Positions 1 to 6,306 of a DNA stretch of 7,515 bases are shown here, piece after piece. The stretch's first letter is position 1. Every line of letters begins with the position of its first letter. A program made the translations under genes and the position numbers. The notes below the pieces were generated by a model. The model worked only from the letters and a program-made list of their open reading frames with translations, had not been told where the DNA came from and made no database searches. Origin of the DNA: Solirubrobacterales bacterium. GTDB taxonomy: Bacteria; Actinomycetota; Thermoleophilia; Solirubrobacterales; Solirubrobacteraceae. The stretch is taken from assembly GCA_013813955.1 (NCBI GenBank), contig JACCQW010000015.1, positions 1 to 7,515 of the forward strand, in the 5' to 3' direction.

Positions 1-29
1 GGGTGCTGCTGATCGCGGGCGGGGCGTGA
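1..29 (+). CDS. 3' end of an upstream gene (truncated by window edge)
   Basis: An open frame enters from the left and stops at the TGA at 27-29. The visible C-terminal residues are VLLIAGGA, which are hydrophobic and would suit the end of a membrane protein. Its stop overlaps the ATG of the next gene by one base (TGATG), the usual sign of translational coupling in a tight operon. Oxidase subunits or copper proteins often lie beside ctaG, but eight residues cannot identify the product. It is also possible that this frame is open by chance. Confidence 0.35.
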
Positions 30-901
30 TGCTCGCCCACGCCGGGGGTCTGGCCCTCGACCCGCTGCAGATCGCGCCGGCGGCAGGGTTCGCGGCGCTC
101 TACGCGGTCCGCGCGCGGACGCTCGCGGGGCAGGGCCGCCCGGTCCCCGCTTGGCGCCAGGCGTGCTGGTACGGGGGGCTGGCGGTCATCGTCGCGAGCC
201 TGGTCTCGCCGCTGGGCCACCTGGCCCAGGAGCGCTTCGTGGCGCACATGGCCGAGCACCTGCTGATCGCCGACATCGGCGCCCTGGCGCTCGCGCTGGG
301 CCTCACCGGGCCGCTGCTGGCGCCGCTGCTGCGCAACCCGGCGCTGTCGTGGCTGCGCGTGCTCGCCCATCCCGCGGCGGCGCTCGGCCTGTGGGCGGCG
401 AACCTCGTGTTCTGGCACCTCGCCGGCCCGCACGAGGCCGCGGTGCGCGCCGACGCCGCGCACGCGCTGCAGCACCTGTGCTTCATCGGCGCCGGGGCCA
501 ACGTGTGGCTGGCGCTGCTCGGGCCGCTGCCCAAGCCGGCCTGGTTCGGCAACCTGGCCAAGCTGGGCTACATCGTCGCCGTGCGGCTGCTGGGCACGGT
601 CGTGGCCAACGTGTTCCTGTGGGCGCCCGACGCGTTCTACGACGTCTACGACGCGCCCGACCCGCTCGCCGACCAGATCGCCGCGGGCACGGTGATGATG
701 GTCGAGGAGTCGATCCTCACGATCTGCCTGCTCGGCTGGCTGTTCGTGCGCTCGGCGCGCGAGGACAGCGAGCGCCAGGAGCTGCTCGAGCTCGCCGCCG
801 GCCGGGGGGTCGCGCTGGACGAGCGCCGCGCGGCGCGTGCCGTCGCGGCCGGCCGGGGGGAGGAGCTGCGAAGGCGGATCAAAGGGGGACCGCACGGGTA
901 G
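29..901 (+). CDS. ctaG: CtaG-type cytochrome c oxidase assembly membrane protein
   Basis: This is a 290-residue polytopic membrane protein of the caa3_CtaG family, which helps assemble cytochrome c oxidase, probably by handling copper at the CuB site. About six or seven hydrophobic helices are visible between residues 14 and 240. The family's histidine-rich signatures are present: HMAEH (H73, H77) at the start of a helix, FWH (H130) followed by AGP, HALQH (H145, H149), and the late DQIAAGTVMMVEES segment (from D215). A basic, charged tail of about 50 residues (from about 241) should be cytoplasmic. ATG at 29 is preferred because it overlaps the upstream stop. GTG at 26 would add one residue, and no strong Shine-Dalgarno sequence is visible, so coupling is likely. 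A 52-residue gene follows after 9 bases. The family call is firm. The exact oxidase served is not shown here. Confidence 0.9.
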   Translation: MLAHAGGLALDPLQIAPAAGFAALYAVRARTLAGQGRPVPAWRQACWYGGLAVIVASLVSPLGHLAQERFVAHMAEHLLIADIGALALALGLTGPLLAPLLRNPALSWLRVLAHPAAALGLWAANLVFWHLAGPHEAAVRADAAHALQHLCFIGAGANVWLALLGPLPKPAWFGNLAKLGYIVAVRLLGTVVANVFLWAPDAFYDVYDAPDPLADQIAAGTVMMVEESILTICLLGWLFVRSAREDSERQELLELAAGRGVALDERRAARAVAAGRGEELRRRIKGGPHG

Positions 902-910
902 GCCGGGCGC

Positions 911-1069
911 ATGCCTATCTTCAGCAAGGTCGCCAGGTTCGCCCGCTCCCCGCAGGGCCGCCGGCTCGCCGCGCAGGCGATGCAGCGCGCCAAGGATCCG
1001 AAGACGCGCAAGCAGATCGACGATGCGCGCCGCAAGCTGGCCGCCCGCCGGGGCGGGGGCGCGCGCTAA
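911..1069 (+). CDS. small, strongly basic 52-residue protein of unknown function
   Basis: ATG at 911 opens a 52-codon frame ending at TAA 1067-1069. It starts 9 bases after ctaG, so it is probably co-transcribed and translationally coupled. The protein has 16 Lys/Arg against 3 Asp, so it is highly cationic. It starts MPIFSKVARFARSPQGRRL, and the middle (about 17-45) reads as an amphipathic helix with a DPKTRKQ motif. The C-terminus is RRGGGAR. Small proteins with a 'SPxGRRL...DPKTR' pattern are familiar to me as hypothetical proteins in high-GC actinobacteria, but I know no assigned function. It could bind nucleic acid or the membrane surface. No signal peptide is evident. Its stop codon overlaps the stop of the convergent SnoaL-like gene. 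Confidence 0.7.
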   Translation: MPIFSKVARFARSPQGRRLAAQAMQRAKDPKTRKQIDDARRKLAARRGGGAR

Positions 1070-1545
1070 GGCTCCGCGAGCGGGCCCGTGAACTCCTCGA
1101 GCCGGGCGGCGGCCTTGCGCCTGACCGCCGAGCGCACGAGCGGTGTCCAGCCGAGGAGCAGCCCGACGGGTCCGAGGGCCTGGCGGGCCCAGCGGTGGAA
1201 GCTGAACGTGTCGCGGTGCTCGACGATCAGACCGTCCGCGAAGCGGAAGCTCGCGTGGACGTCGTTGACGACGGGGCGTCCGGTCTGCGAGAACGTGTAG
1301 TGGGCCCGCCAGTGCGCCGACCCGCGGGCCTCGTCGGCCTCGTGTCCGAGCAGCTCGACGCGCAGGTCTCCTGGCCCGGCTGTGAGCATGCGCCACATCG
1401 CCCCGGCCCGGTCCCCCCGCAGGTCTACGAATACCGGGTCGGAGAAGTGGACGCCGGGCGCATAGCAGGCGGCCATCGCGTCCCCGTCACCCTCGTCGAA
1501 CACGCGGTAGAAGCGCTCGATCAGCAGCCCGTGAGCGTCGGTCAT
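1066..1545 (-). CDS. SnoaL-like / nuclear transport factor 2 family protein
   Basis: This 159-residue protein has the NTF2-like cone fold of the SnoaL/ketosteroid-isomerase group. It begins with an amphipathic helix (LLIERFYRVFDEGD, 7-20). CYAPGVHFSDPVF (27-39) and LRGDRAGAMWRML (42-54) follow, then the strand pattern HWRAHYTF (78-85), TGRPVVNDVHASFRFADG (88-105) and IVEHRDTFSFHRWARQALG (107-125). The fold serves enzymes (isomerase, cyclase, hydratase) and ligand-binding proteins, so the substrate cannot be read from sequence. D36, H78, H97 and D112 are pocket candidates. No signal peptide is seen, so it is likely cytoplasmic. The start is fixed by a perfect AGGAGG 10 bases upstream. It lies 14 bases after the alpha/beta hydrolase and is probably in one operon with it. 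Confidence 0.85.
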   Translation of the reverse strand: MTDAHGLLIERFYRVFDEGDGDAMAACYAPGVHFSDPVFVDLRGDRAGAMWRMLTAGPGDLRVELLGHEADEARGSAHWRAHYTFSQTGRPVVNDVHASFRFADGLIVEHRDTFSFHRWARQALGPVGLLLGWTPLVRSAVRRKAAARLEEFTGPLAEP

Positions 1546-1555
1546 CGGTCCCGTG

Positions 1556-1561
1556 CCTCCT
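1556..1561 (-). promoter_or_regulatory. Shine-Dalgarno AGGAGG for the SnoaL-like gene
   Basis: The minus strand reads AGGAGG, a perfect anti-16S match, 10 bases before the ATG at 1545. It overlaps the TAG stop of the upstream hydrolase (1560-1562), so a ribosome finishing the hydrolase sits on the start site of the next gene. It is the best ribosome binding site in the window and decides the start. Confidence 0.8.
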
Positions 1562-2654
1562 ATGGTCGAATTCGGTGAGATCGACGATCGCGTGCGATCG
1601 CCCGCCGCACGAAGGGCACGACGAGCTGGTCCGTTCGCGTGACGTCGTCGATGACCGGCCAGTGGCCGGTGTCCTCGAAGATCTCGATCCGGGCCCGCGG
1701 GAAGCCCTCGCGCTGGCGCTCGGCCATCTGCACCGGGAGGTAGGGGTCGTCGGCACCCCAGATCACCAGCGCCGGCCGGGTCCTGCGCCGCGCGAGCACG
1801 TCGGCCTGCCGGCGGGCGAGCGCGTCGACGTCAGCCTCGTCCCCGGAACGGTAGGTCTCCAGGATCGTGCAGCGCGTCTCGCGATCGAGGTCGTCGTACC
1901 AGCGGTTGAGGGTCCCTGCGGGCAGCGGCCGGGTCTGGCCGACCTGGAGGCCCGCGCTGAACACCGTCCGGTTCAGCCCGAACCAGAAGAGCTCCCCGGC
2001 GCCGGCGGGACGCGAGATCTGCGCAAGGGAGTGATGGCGGTAGCCGAGCAACAGCCCCGTGTTGAGCAGCGTCGCGCTGCGAAGCCGCTTCGGTTGGCGT
2101 GAGGCCCATTGCAGCGCCACCGGCCCGCCGATGTCGTGGGCGACGAGGTGGACGCGCTCGATGCCGAGTTCGACCAGCGCGCGATCGAGGAACGTCGCGC
2201 CGACGTCAGGCGAGCGGCCCAACCCCCAGGCGTCCCCGGCATGCCCGAAGCCGGGCATGTCGAGCGCGACCGCGCGGGTGCGGCGATCGCCGATGCGCGG
2301 CAGGAGGTCGCTCCAATCGGCCGCCGACCCAGGGATCCCGTGGACCAGCACCACCCCCGTCCTCCCCTTTGGGGAACCTGACTCGAGTACGCGCGTGGCC
2401 CGCCCGGCGACGGTGATGGTCCGCTCGCGGACGCCGGGCCGCCCGCCGGGCCCCGAGCCTCTCGCCGGGACGTCGATCGGGTCAGAGAGCGGCCCGGCGG
2501 AGGGGTCGCAATAGCCGCTCGACGCTCCTTCGGTGATGGCGGCGGCCGGGCCGGGCAGCGGCAGCGCGGCGGCGGCGATCCCCATGATCAGAGCCAGGAG
2601 ACGACCGTCGGCCGGCCGTCGAGTGATCGACCAGCCTCGGCGCGCGGCCCTCAT
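1560..2654 (-). CDS. exported alpha/beta hydrolase with Asp nucleophile (epoxide hydrolase/dehalogenase-like)
   Basis: This 364-residue protein has an export signal followed by an alpha/beta hydrolase domain (about 80-355). The N-terminus has arginines (RR at 12-13), a hydrophobic stretch LLALIMGIAAAALPLP (19-34) and an AAA cleavage site near 37-39. The oxyanion-hole motif is HGIPG (105-109). The nucleophile elbow is AHDIGG (172-177), giving Asp174 where lipases have Ser. WGADDP (299-304) supplies the acid, probably Asp303, and DTGHWP (328-333) supplies His331. Asp nucleophiles mark epoxide hydrolases and haloalkane dehalogenases. HGxP fits epoxide hydrolases, and cap tyrosines Y253 and Y268 could activate an epoxide. 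The Trp that follows Asp in classic haloalkane dehalogenases is Ile175 here, which argues against that activity. The substrate is unknown. The ATG has no Shine-Dalgarno sequence but has a -10-like TAGGCT 7 bases upstream. Confidence 0.85.
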   Translation of the reverse strand: MRAARRGWSITRRPADGRLLALIMGIAAAALPLPGPAAAITEGASSGYCDPSAGPLSDPIDVPARGSGPGGRPGVRERTITVAGRATRVLESGSPKGRTGVVLVHGIPGSAADWSDLLPRIGDRRTRAVALDMPGFGHAGDAWGLGRSPDVGATFLDRALVELGIERVHLVAHDIGGPVALQWASRQPKRLRSATLLNTGLLLGYRHHSLAQISRPAGAGELFWFGLNRTVFSAGLQVGQTRPLPAGTLNRWYDDLDRETRCTILETYRSGDEADVDALARRQADVLARRRTRPALVIWGADDPYLPVQMAERQREGFPRARIEIFEDTGHWPVIDDVTRTDQLVVPFVRRAIARDRRSHRIRP

Positions 2655-2661
2655 GCGGCGG

Positions 2662-2667
2662 AGCCTA
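2662..2667 (-). promoter_or_regulatory. candidate -10 element of a leaderless promoter (alpha/beta hydrolase)
   Basis: The minus strand reads TAGGCT (fits TANNNT), then exactly 7 bases (CCGCCGC), then ATG at 2654. This spacing would put the transcription start on the A of ATG, as in actinobacterial leaderless genes. No Shine-Dalgarno sequence is present, which agrees. A -35 match is weak (about 3 of 6 around 2685-2690). It lies in the 71-base gap after the multicopper oxidase, so the hydrolase and SnoaL pair could be transcribed independently. Confidence 0.4.
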
Positions 2668-2725
2668 ACGCAGTGCTGCCGCCATGATCAGCAGCTCGTC
2701 GCGCCCGCCTACGTCCGCGCGCTCG

Positions 2726-5020
2726 TCACCGGCGATCGCGCCGACGGGCGCCGCGCGACCGCCGCGCCTTGCTGGTGCTGCGTCGCCTGCGTGCCTTGCG
2801 GCGCCGCTTGCGCGCGCCGCGCTTGAACTTGGCGAACTCATCGGGTGGCGGTGTCGTGGTGGACTCCGGCGGCGGGGGGACCTGCTGGGGCGCGCCGTCA
2901 GGCTCGGGTGAGCGTGGCGGCGCCGGGCCGTCCTCGGGTGGGCCGGCGATGACTTCGAACTGGGTCATCATCGTGTGGTCCTCGTGTGAGGAGTTGTGGC
3001 AGTGGAACTGGAAGCGCCCGGTGTAGTTCTTGAACTCGTGCACGACGCGGACGGTCTGGTTGGGGCCGACCCAGACGGTGTCCTTCCAGCCGGTCTCGTC
3101 CGGGCGGCGTGCGCGGCCCTGGATGTCGATGATCTTGAAGCGGCCGAGGTGGATGTGCATCGGGTGGCCCCAGCCGCCGCCGGTGGTGGCCAGCTCCCAT
3201 TCCTCGGTGCTGTTCAGCTGCGGGAAGGCGTCGACGCGGTTCTGGTCGAAGCGCAGGCCGTTGATTGTCCACATGCCGCCGTTGCGCGCGAGCTCGAAGC
3301 GGCGCTTGGCTCGCGGTGGCGCGGGGTCGCCGGTGGGGCGCAGCGTGGCGGGCAGCGGGGTGTCGTCGGGCTCCTCGCGGGTGACGTCGAAGGCCATGAT
3401 CTGGTGCACCGGGTCGTCGGGGTCGACGAGCTTGTTGACGAGCACGACGCGGCTGCCGACGGGGTAGCGCGCGAAGTCGATGACGATCTCCACGCGCTCG
3501 GCGACGACGAGGTGCTGGTTGTCGGTGGCGACCGGGGCGTCGAGCAGGCCGTGGTCTGAGCCGATCGTGTGAAACGTGGAGCCGTCGTCCAGCGCGAGGA
3601 CGTACTGGCGCGCGTCGGAGGCGTTGAGGATCCGGAAGCGGTACTTGCGGTTGGCGACCTGCAGGCGCGGCTGCTGGTAGCCGTTGACGACCATCACGTC
3701 GCCGAAGGCGCCGAAGTGGCTGCAGTTGTCGTAATACAGCACCCCGGTGTCGGGATCGATCATGACGTCGTCGATGACCAGCGGTATGTCGTAGCGGCCG
3801 TAGCCCTTGGGCAGTTCCAGCGCGTCCTCGACCTCGTCGCTGAGGATGTACAGACCGGCCAGTCCGCGGAAGAGGTGATGCGCGGTGATGTGCAGCGAGT
3901 GGTCGTGATACCACAGGGTGGCCGGGCGCTGGTCGTCGTTGTTGGGGTAGCGATGGCGCAGGCTGTCGCCCGGCAGGCGCACGTCGGTGGCGTAGCCGTC
4001 GGAGATCGGATCGGCGTTGATACCGTGCAGATGAACGACCGTGCCCGGCTCGATGAACGGGTTCGTCTTCGGGTCCGCCGGGGTCTTGATGATCAAGCCG
4101 TCGGGGTCCCCGTCGGCCGGCAGGCGGTTGGTGAACGTGACCTCGACGCGCCGTCCCTTGCGGGCCATGATCGTCGGCCCGGGCGAAATGCCGTTGTAGC
4201 CCCAGCTCGGCGTCCGGATCCCCGCGATGATCTCACTTGCCGAGGCCATCTCGGCGATCTCGTAGACGTCGGCCTCTGCAGTACGTGCGACCGGCTCCAG
4301 CACCGGCGGGATCACCAGCTCGCGCGTGAACGGTCGCCCGCGCGGGCTCTTGTCGAAGCACGGGTCGACCTTGTCGCTCAGCGCGCTCTCGTCAAACGGC
4401 GCCGCGTAGGCTCGCAGCGCGCCGGTCGCGCTGACGGCGACGGCCCCCGCCGCGCCGTACTGCAGGATGCGGCGGCGCGTGGTGCCGGCCTCGAGCAGAA
4501 GGGCTCCACCCACGCCCGCGCCCTCGATCGTCGCGCCGAGCGCAGGCGCCACGTAGCTGCTGGGCACGGCGGCGCCGAGCGTCGAGCGGCGGCGGACCAT
4601 GGCCACGAGCAGCACCGACAGGGCCAGCGCGGCTGCGAGGGCCAGCAGCGCGTCCTGCGCGGTGTGCGAGAGCACTGCGGTCTCGTGGGCGTGCTCGACG
4701 GGGTACAGCGCGTTGTGGACCAGGCCGCCGATCGCGAAGGCGGCGGTGGCCGCGAGGGCGACGGCGCCGGCGGTCACCGCAGTGTGCAGCGCCGGAGTCC
4801 TCGTGCCGTCCCGGCCGCGCAGCAGCCGCCCGGCCACTGCCAGCCCGAGCCACACGGCCACGGCGACGACCGGCAGCGCGAGCAGCGACTCCCACAGCCA
4901 ATGCACCAGCAGGGGAGGGACGGAGGCCTGGATCTCCCCGGCGACCGCGTGATTGAGGACGAGCCAGAGGCTCACCCCGTAGGCGAGCGTGAGTGTGAGT
5001 CCCACCGCGTCCTTGCGCAC
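2726..5020 (-). CDS. membrane-anchored multicopper oxidase with internal Tat signal
   Basis: This 764-residue protein has three parts. Residues 1-150 hold four predicted transmembrane helices (about 6-26, 37-63, 80-101, 121-142). At 180-207 a twin-arginine-like signal follows: TTRRRILQYG, a hydrophobic stretch, and AYA near 204-206. Residues about 230-692 are the cupredoxin domains, with all four copper motifs: HLHG (H330, H332), WYHDHS (H372, H374), HPMHIHL (H619, H622, H624) and HCHNSSHEDHTMM (H673, C674, H675, H679, axial M684). The spacing and Met axial ligand resemble CotA and bilirubin-oxidase-type enzymes, which oxidise phenols, metals or pigments while reducing oxygen to water. The natural substrate is not evident. 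A Pro-rich linker (694-726) leads to a tail of mostly Arg/Lys (730-764). GTG at 5020 is the first usable start, since TGA lies in frame 18 bases upstream. It is much longer than typical CotA (about 510). Confidence 0.93.
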   Translation of the reverse strand: MRKDAVGLTLTLAYGVSLWLVLNHAVAGEIQASVPPLLVHWLWESLLALPVVAVAVWLGLAVAGRLLRGRDGTRTPALHTAVTAGAVALAATAAFAIGGLVHNALYPVEHAHETAVLSHTAQDALLALAAALALSVLLVAMVRRRSTLGAAVPSSYVAPALGATIEGAGVGGALLLEAGTTRRRILQYGAAGAVAVSATGALRAYAAPFDESALSDKVDPCFDKSPRGRPFTRELVIPPVLEPVARTAEADVYEIAEMASASEIIAGIRTPSWGYNGISPGPTIMARKGRRVEVTFTNRLPADGDPDGLIIKTPADPKTNPFIEPGTVVHLHGINADPISDGYATDVRLPGDSLRHRYPNNDDQRPATLWYHDHSLHITAHHLFRGLAGLYILSDEVEDALELPKGYGRYDIPLVIDDVMIDPDTGVLYYDNCSHFGAFGDVMVVNGYQQPRLQVANRKYRFRILNASDARQYVLALDDGSTFHTIGSDHGLLDAPVATDNQHLVVAERVEIVIDFARYPVGSRVVLVNKLVDPDDPVHQIMAFDVTREEPDDTPLPATLRPTGDPAPPRAKRRFELARNGGMWTINGLRFDQNRVDAFPQLNSTEEWELATTGGGWGHPMHIHLGRFKIIDIQGRARRPDETGWKDTVWVGPNQTVRVVHEFKNYTGRFQFHCHNSSHEDHTMMTQFEVIAGPPEDGPAPPRSPEPDGAPQQVPPPPESTTTPPPDEFAKFKRGARKRRRKARRRRSTSKARRSRGARRRDRR

Positions 5021-5183
5021 CAGCCCTGCCCCCGGTCACGTGGCGGCCGATCCCCCGGAATCCGGCCTGTGGGCCGACGTTACCCGAGTTCGACGCCGGC
5101 CAGCCTTACAAGCTCGAAAATGGTCGCGTCGGCGCTCGTGTGGAGGTCAGCACGCCGCCGAGTCGACGAGCAGGCCCCGGCGC

Positions 5184-6275
5184 TCAGGCGTCGACGGACA
5201 TCGCCTCGACCCGGCGCGCGAGTTGCAACACGCCGTCGCCGAAGCCCTTGAGGTACGGGTCGTCGGTGCTCCCGGACACCGCGCGCTTGTAGTTGCCCTC
5301 CATGAACACGATCGACTTCCACAGCGCCAGCGTCTGATACCAGCGGATGTCGGTCATCGAGCGCCCGCTGCGCTCCTCGTAGCGTTCCACGAGCTCGTGG
5401 CGGTGGGGGAACCCCTCCGCACGCGTCACCGACGAGAGCTCGAACATGCCCAGCGGAGGATCGTCGCGGTCGACCCACAGCGTGCACAGGTAGCCGAGGT
5501 CGGCCAGCGGGTCGCCGATCGTCGCCATCTCCCAGTCGAAGATCGCGATCAACCGCGCCGGCGAATCCGGTCCGCCCGGCGCCATCATCGTGTTGCCCAG
5601 GCGGTAGTCGCCGTGGACGATCGTTGCCGGCGGCGAGGCGGGCAGGTGCTCGCGCAGCCACTCGCCCACCCGCTCGACCGCGGGGATGTCGCGCGTGCGG
5701 TTGTGCTCCCACAGGCCGAGAAAGCGGCGCAGCTGACGTTCGAGGTAGCCCGTCGGCTTGCCGAAGCCCTCCAGCCCGGCGGCCCGCCAGTCGACGGCGT
5801 GCACCTCGACGAGCGCGTCGACGAGCTCGTCGGCCATCCGGCGCCGGTCCTCGACGGTGTCCAGCGCGGGCGGGATCTTCGTGGTGACGACGTGGCCCTC
5901 GACGTGCTCCATGAGGTAGAAGGGCGCGCCGATCACCGCCTCGTCGCTGCAGACGCCGAGCACCTTGGGCGCGCGCGCGACCGTGCCCTCCAGCGCGCGC
6001 AGCAGGCGCGCCTCGCGCAGGACGTCGTGCGCGCTGGGCGGCAGCGGGCCGCGGGGCGGGCGGCGCAGGACGAAGTCTGCGTCGGCGCGCGTCACCCGGT
6101 AGGTGACGTTGGAGTGCCCGTCGCCGATGGGGTGGGCGTCGAGCTCGCCCGAGCCCAGGCCGAGGTCGTCGAGGAAGGCCAGCAGGGGCGCCACCACGAG
6201 CAGCGGCGCGCGCTCGTTGCCGAGCGCCTCCTCGTGCGTGGCGACGATGTCGTCCGCAGCGACCGAGTGCCCCAT
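5184..6275 (-). CDS. phosphotransferase family protein (APH / ACAD10-like kinase fold)
   Basis: This 363-residue protein of the aminoglycoside-phosphotransferase (APH) fold resembles the ACAD10/11-type small-molecule kinases common in actinobacteria. The N-lobe has a glycine-rich loop GDGHSNVTY (51-59), then VLRRPP (69-74), where Arg replaces the usual ATP-binding Lys as is common in this group, and REARLL (87-92) with Glu88. The hinge region is GAPFYLMEHVEG (116-127). The catalytic loop is HGDYRLGN (221-228) with Asp223 and Asn228, and the metal-binding motif is DWE (247-249), followed by GDPLADLGY. The kinase motifs are intact, so it is likely active on a hydroxy metabolite or hydroxyacyl group rather than an antibiotic; that is an inference from the family. 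ATG at 6275 is preferred over GTG at 6284: AAGG sits 8 bases before it, and TAAGGT sits 7 bases before it. No signal peptide. The oxidase gene follows 163 bases downstream. Confidence 0.88.
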   Translation of the reverse strand: MGHSVAADDIVATHEEALGNERAPLLVVAPLLAFLDDLGLGSGELDAHPIGDGHSNVTYRVTRADADFVLRRPPRGPLPPSAHDVLREARLLRALEGTVARAPKVLGVCSDEAVIGAPFYLMEHVEGHVVTTKIPPALDTVEDRRRMADELVDALVEVHAVDWRAAGLEGFGKPTGYLERQLRRFLGLWEHNRTRDIPAVERVGEWLREHLPASPPATIVHGDYRLGNTMMAPGGPDSPARLIAIFDWEMATIGDPLADLGYLCTLWVDRDDPPLGMFELSSVTRAEGFPHRHELVERYEERSGRSMTDIRWYQTLALWKSIVFMEGNYKRAVSGSTDDPYLKGFGDGVLQLARRVEAMSVDA

Positions 6276-6282
6276 CGACGGC

Positions 6283-6288
6283 ACCTTA
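6283..6288 (-). promoter_or_regulatory. candidate -10 element for the phosphotransferase gene
   Basis: The minus strand reads TAAGGT (fits TANNNT), then 7 bases, then ATG at 6275. This is the same leaderless geometry as seen before the alpha/beta hydrolase. The same bases contain AAGG, which could instead serve as a weak Shine-Dalgarno sequence, so the reading is ambiguous. No clear -35 is seen 16-18 bases upstream. It abuts the inverted repeat at 6289-6304. Confidence 0.35.
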
Positions 6289-6304
6289 GCCGCAACCTTG
6301 CGGC
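6289..6304. repeat. perfect inverted repeat in divergent promoter region (candidate operator)
   Basis: The plus strand reads GCCGCAA-CC-TTGCGGC, two perfect 7-base arms around a 2-base centre. It lies between the divergent phosphotransferase and glycoside hydrolase genes, in the middle of their 50-base intergenic gap. A 16-bp two-fold symmetric site suits a dimeric regulator such as a TetR- or LacI-type protein. A 2-base loop is too tight for a good RNA hairpin and no U-run follows on either strand, so a terminator is unlikely. No regulator gene is present in the window. Palindromes of this length do occur by chance in GC-rich DNA. Confidence 0.45.
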
Positions 6305-6306
6305 GC

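Noticed and set aside
1084..1107. Possible terminator stem GCCCG...CGGGC after the small basic gene
   Set aside because: The stem is 5 bp with a 14-base loop, no T-run follows, and it lies within the SnoaL-like coding sequence.
151..1578. Plus-strand open frame (about 475 codons) overlapping ctaG and the SnoaL-like gene
   Set aside because: It is out of frame with the clear CtaG sequence, extremely Arg/Ala/Gly-rich, and runs antisense through a well-conserved NTF2-fold gene. High GC makes stop codons rare.
5063..5082. Small hairpin CGGCC-TGTG-GGCCG and a minus-strand TAACGT hexamer upstream of the multicopper oxidase
   Set aside because: The stem is only 5 bp, common by chance at this GC content. 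TAACGT fits TANNNT but has no -35 and lies about 57 bases from the GTG, so I do not call a promoter or attenuator.
3569..5251. Long plus-strand open frame (about 560 codons) opposite the multicopper oxidase
   Set aside because: It is a shadow frame. Its translation is low-complexity Val/Arg/Asp/Gly-rich with no recognisable domain, and the minus strand encodes intact copper motifs.
5184..6275. Aminoglycoside resistance gene
   Set aside because: The APH fold is shared by many metabolic kinases. The VLRRPP and GAPFYLME patterns point to the ACAD10-like group, so a resistance role is not supported.
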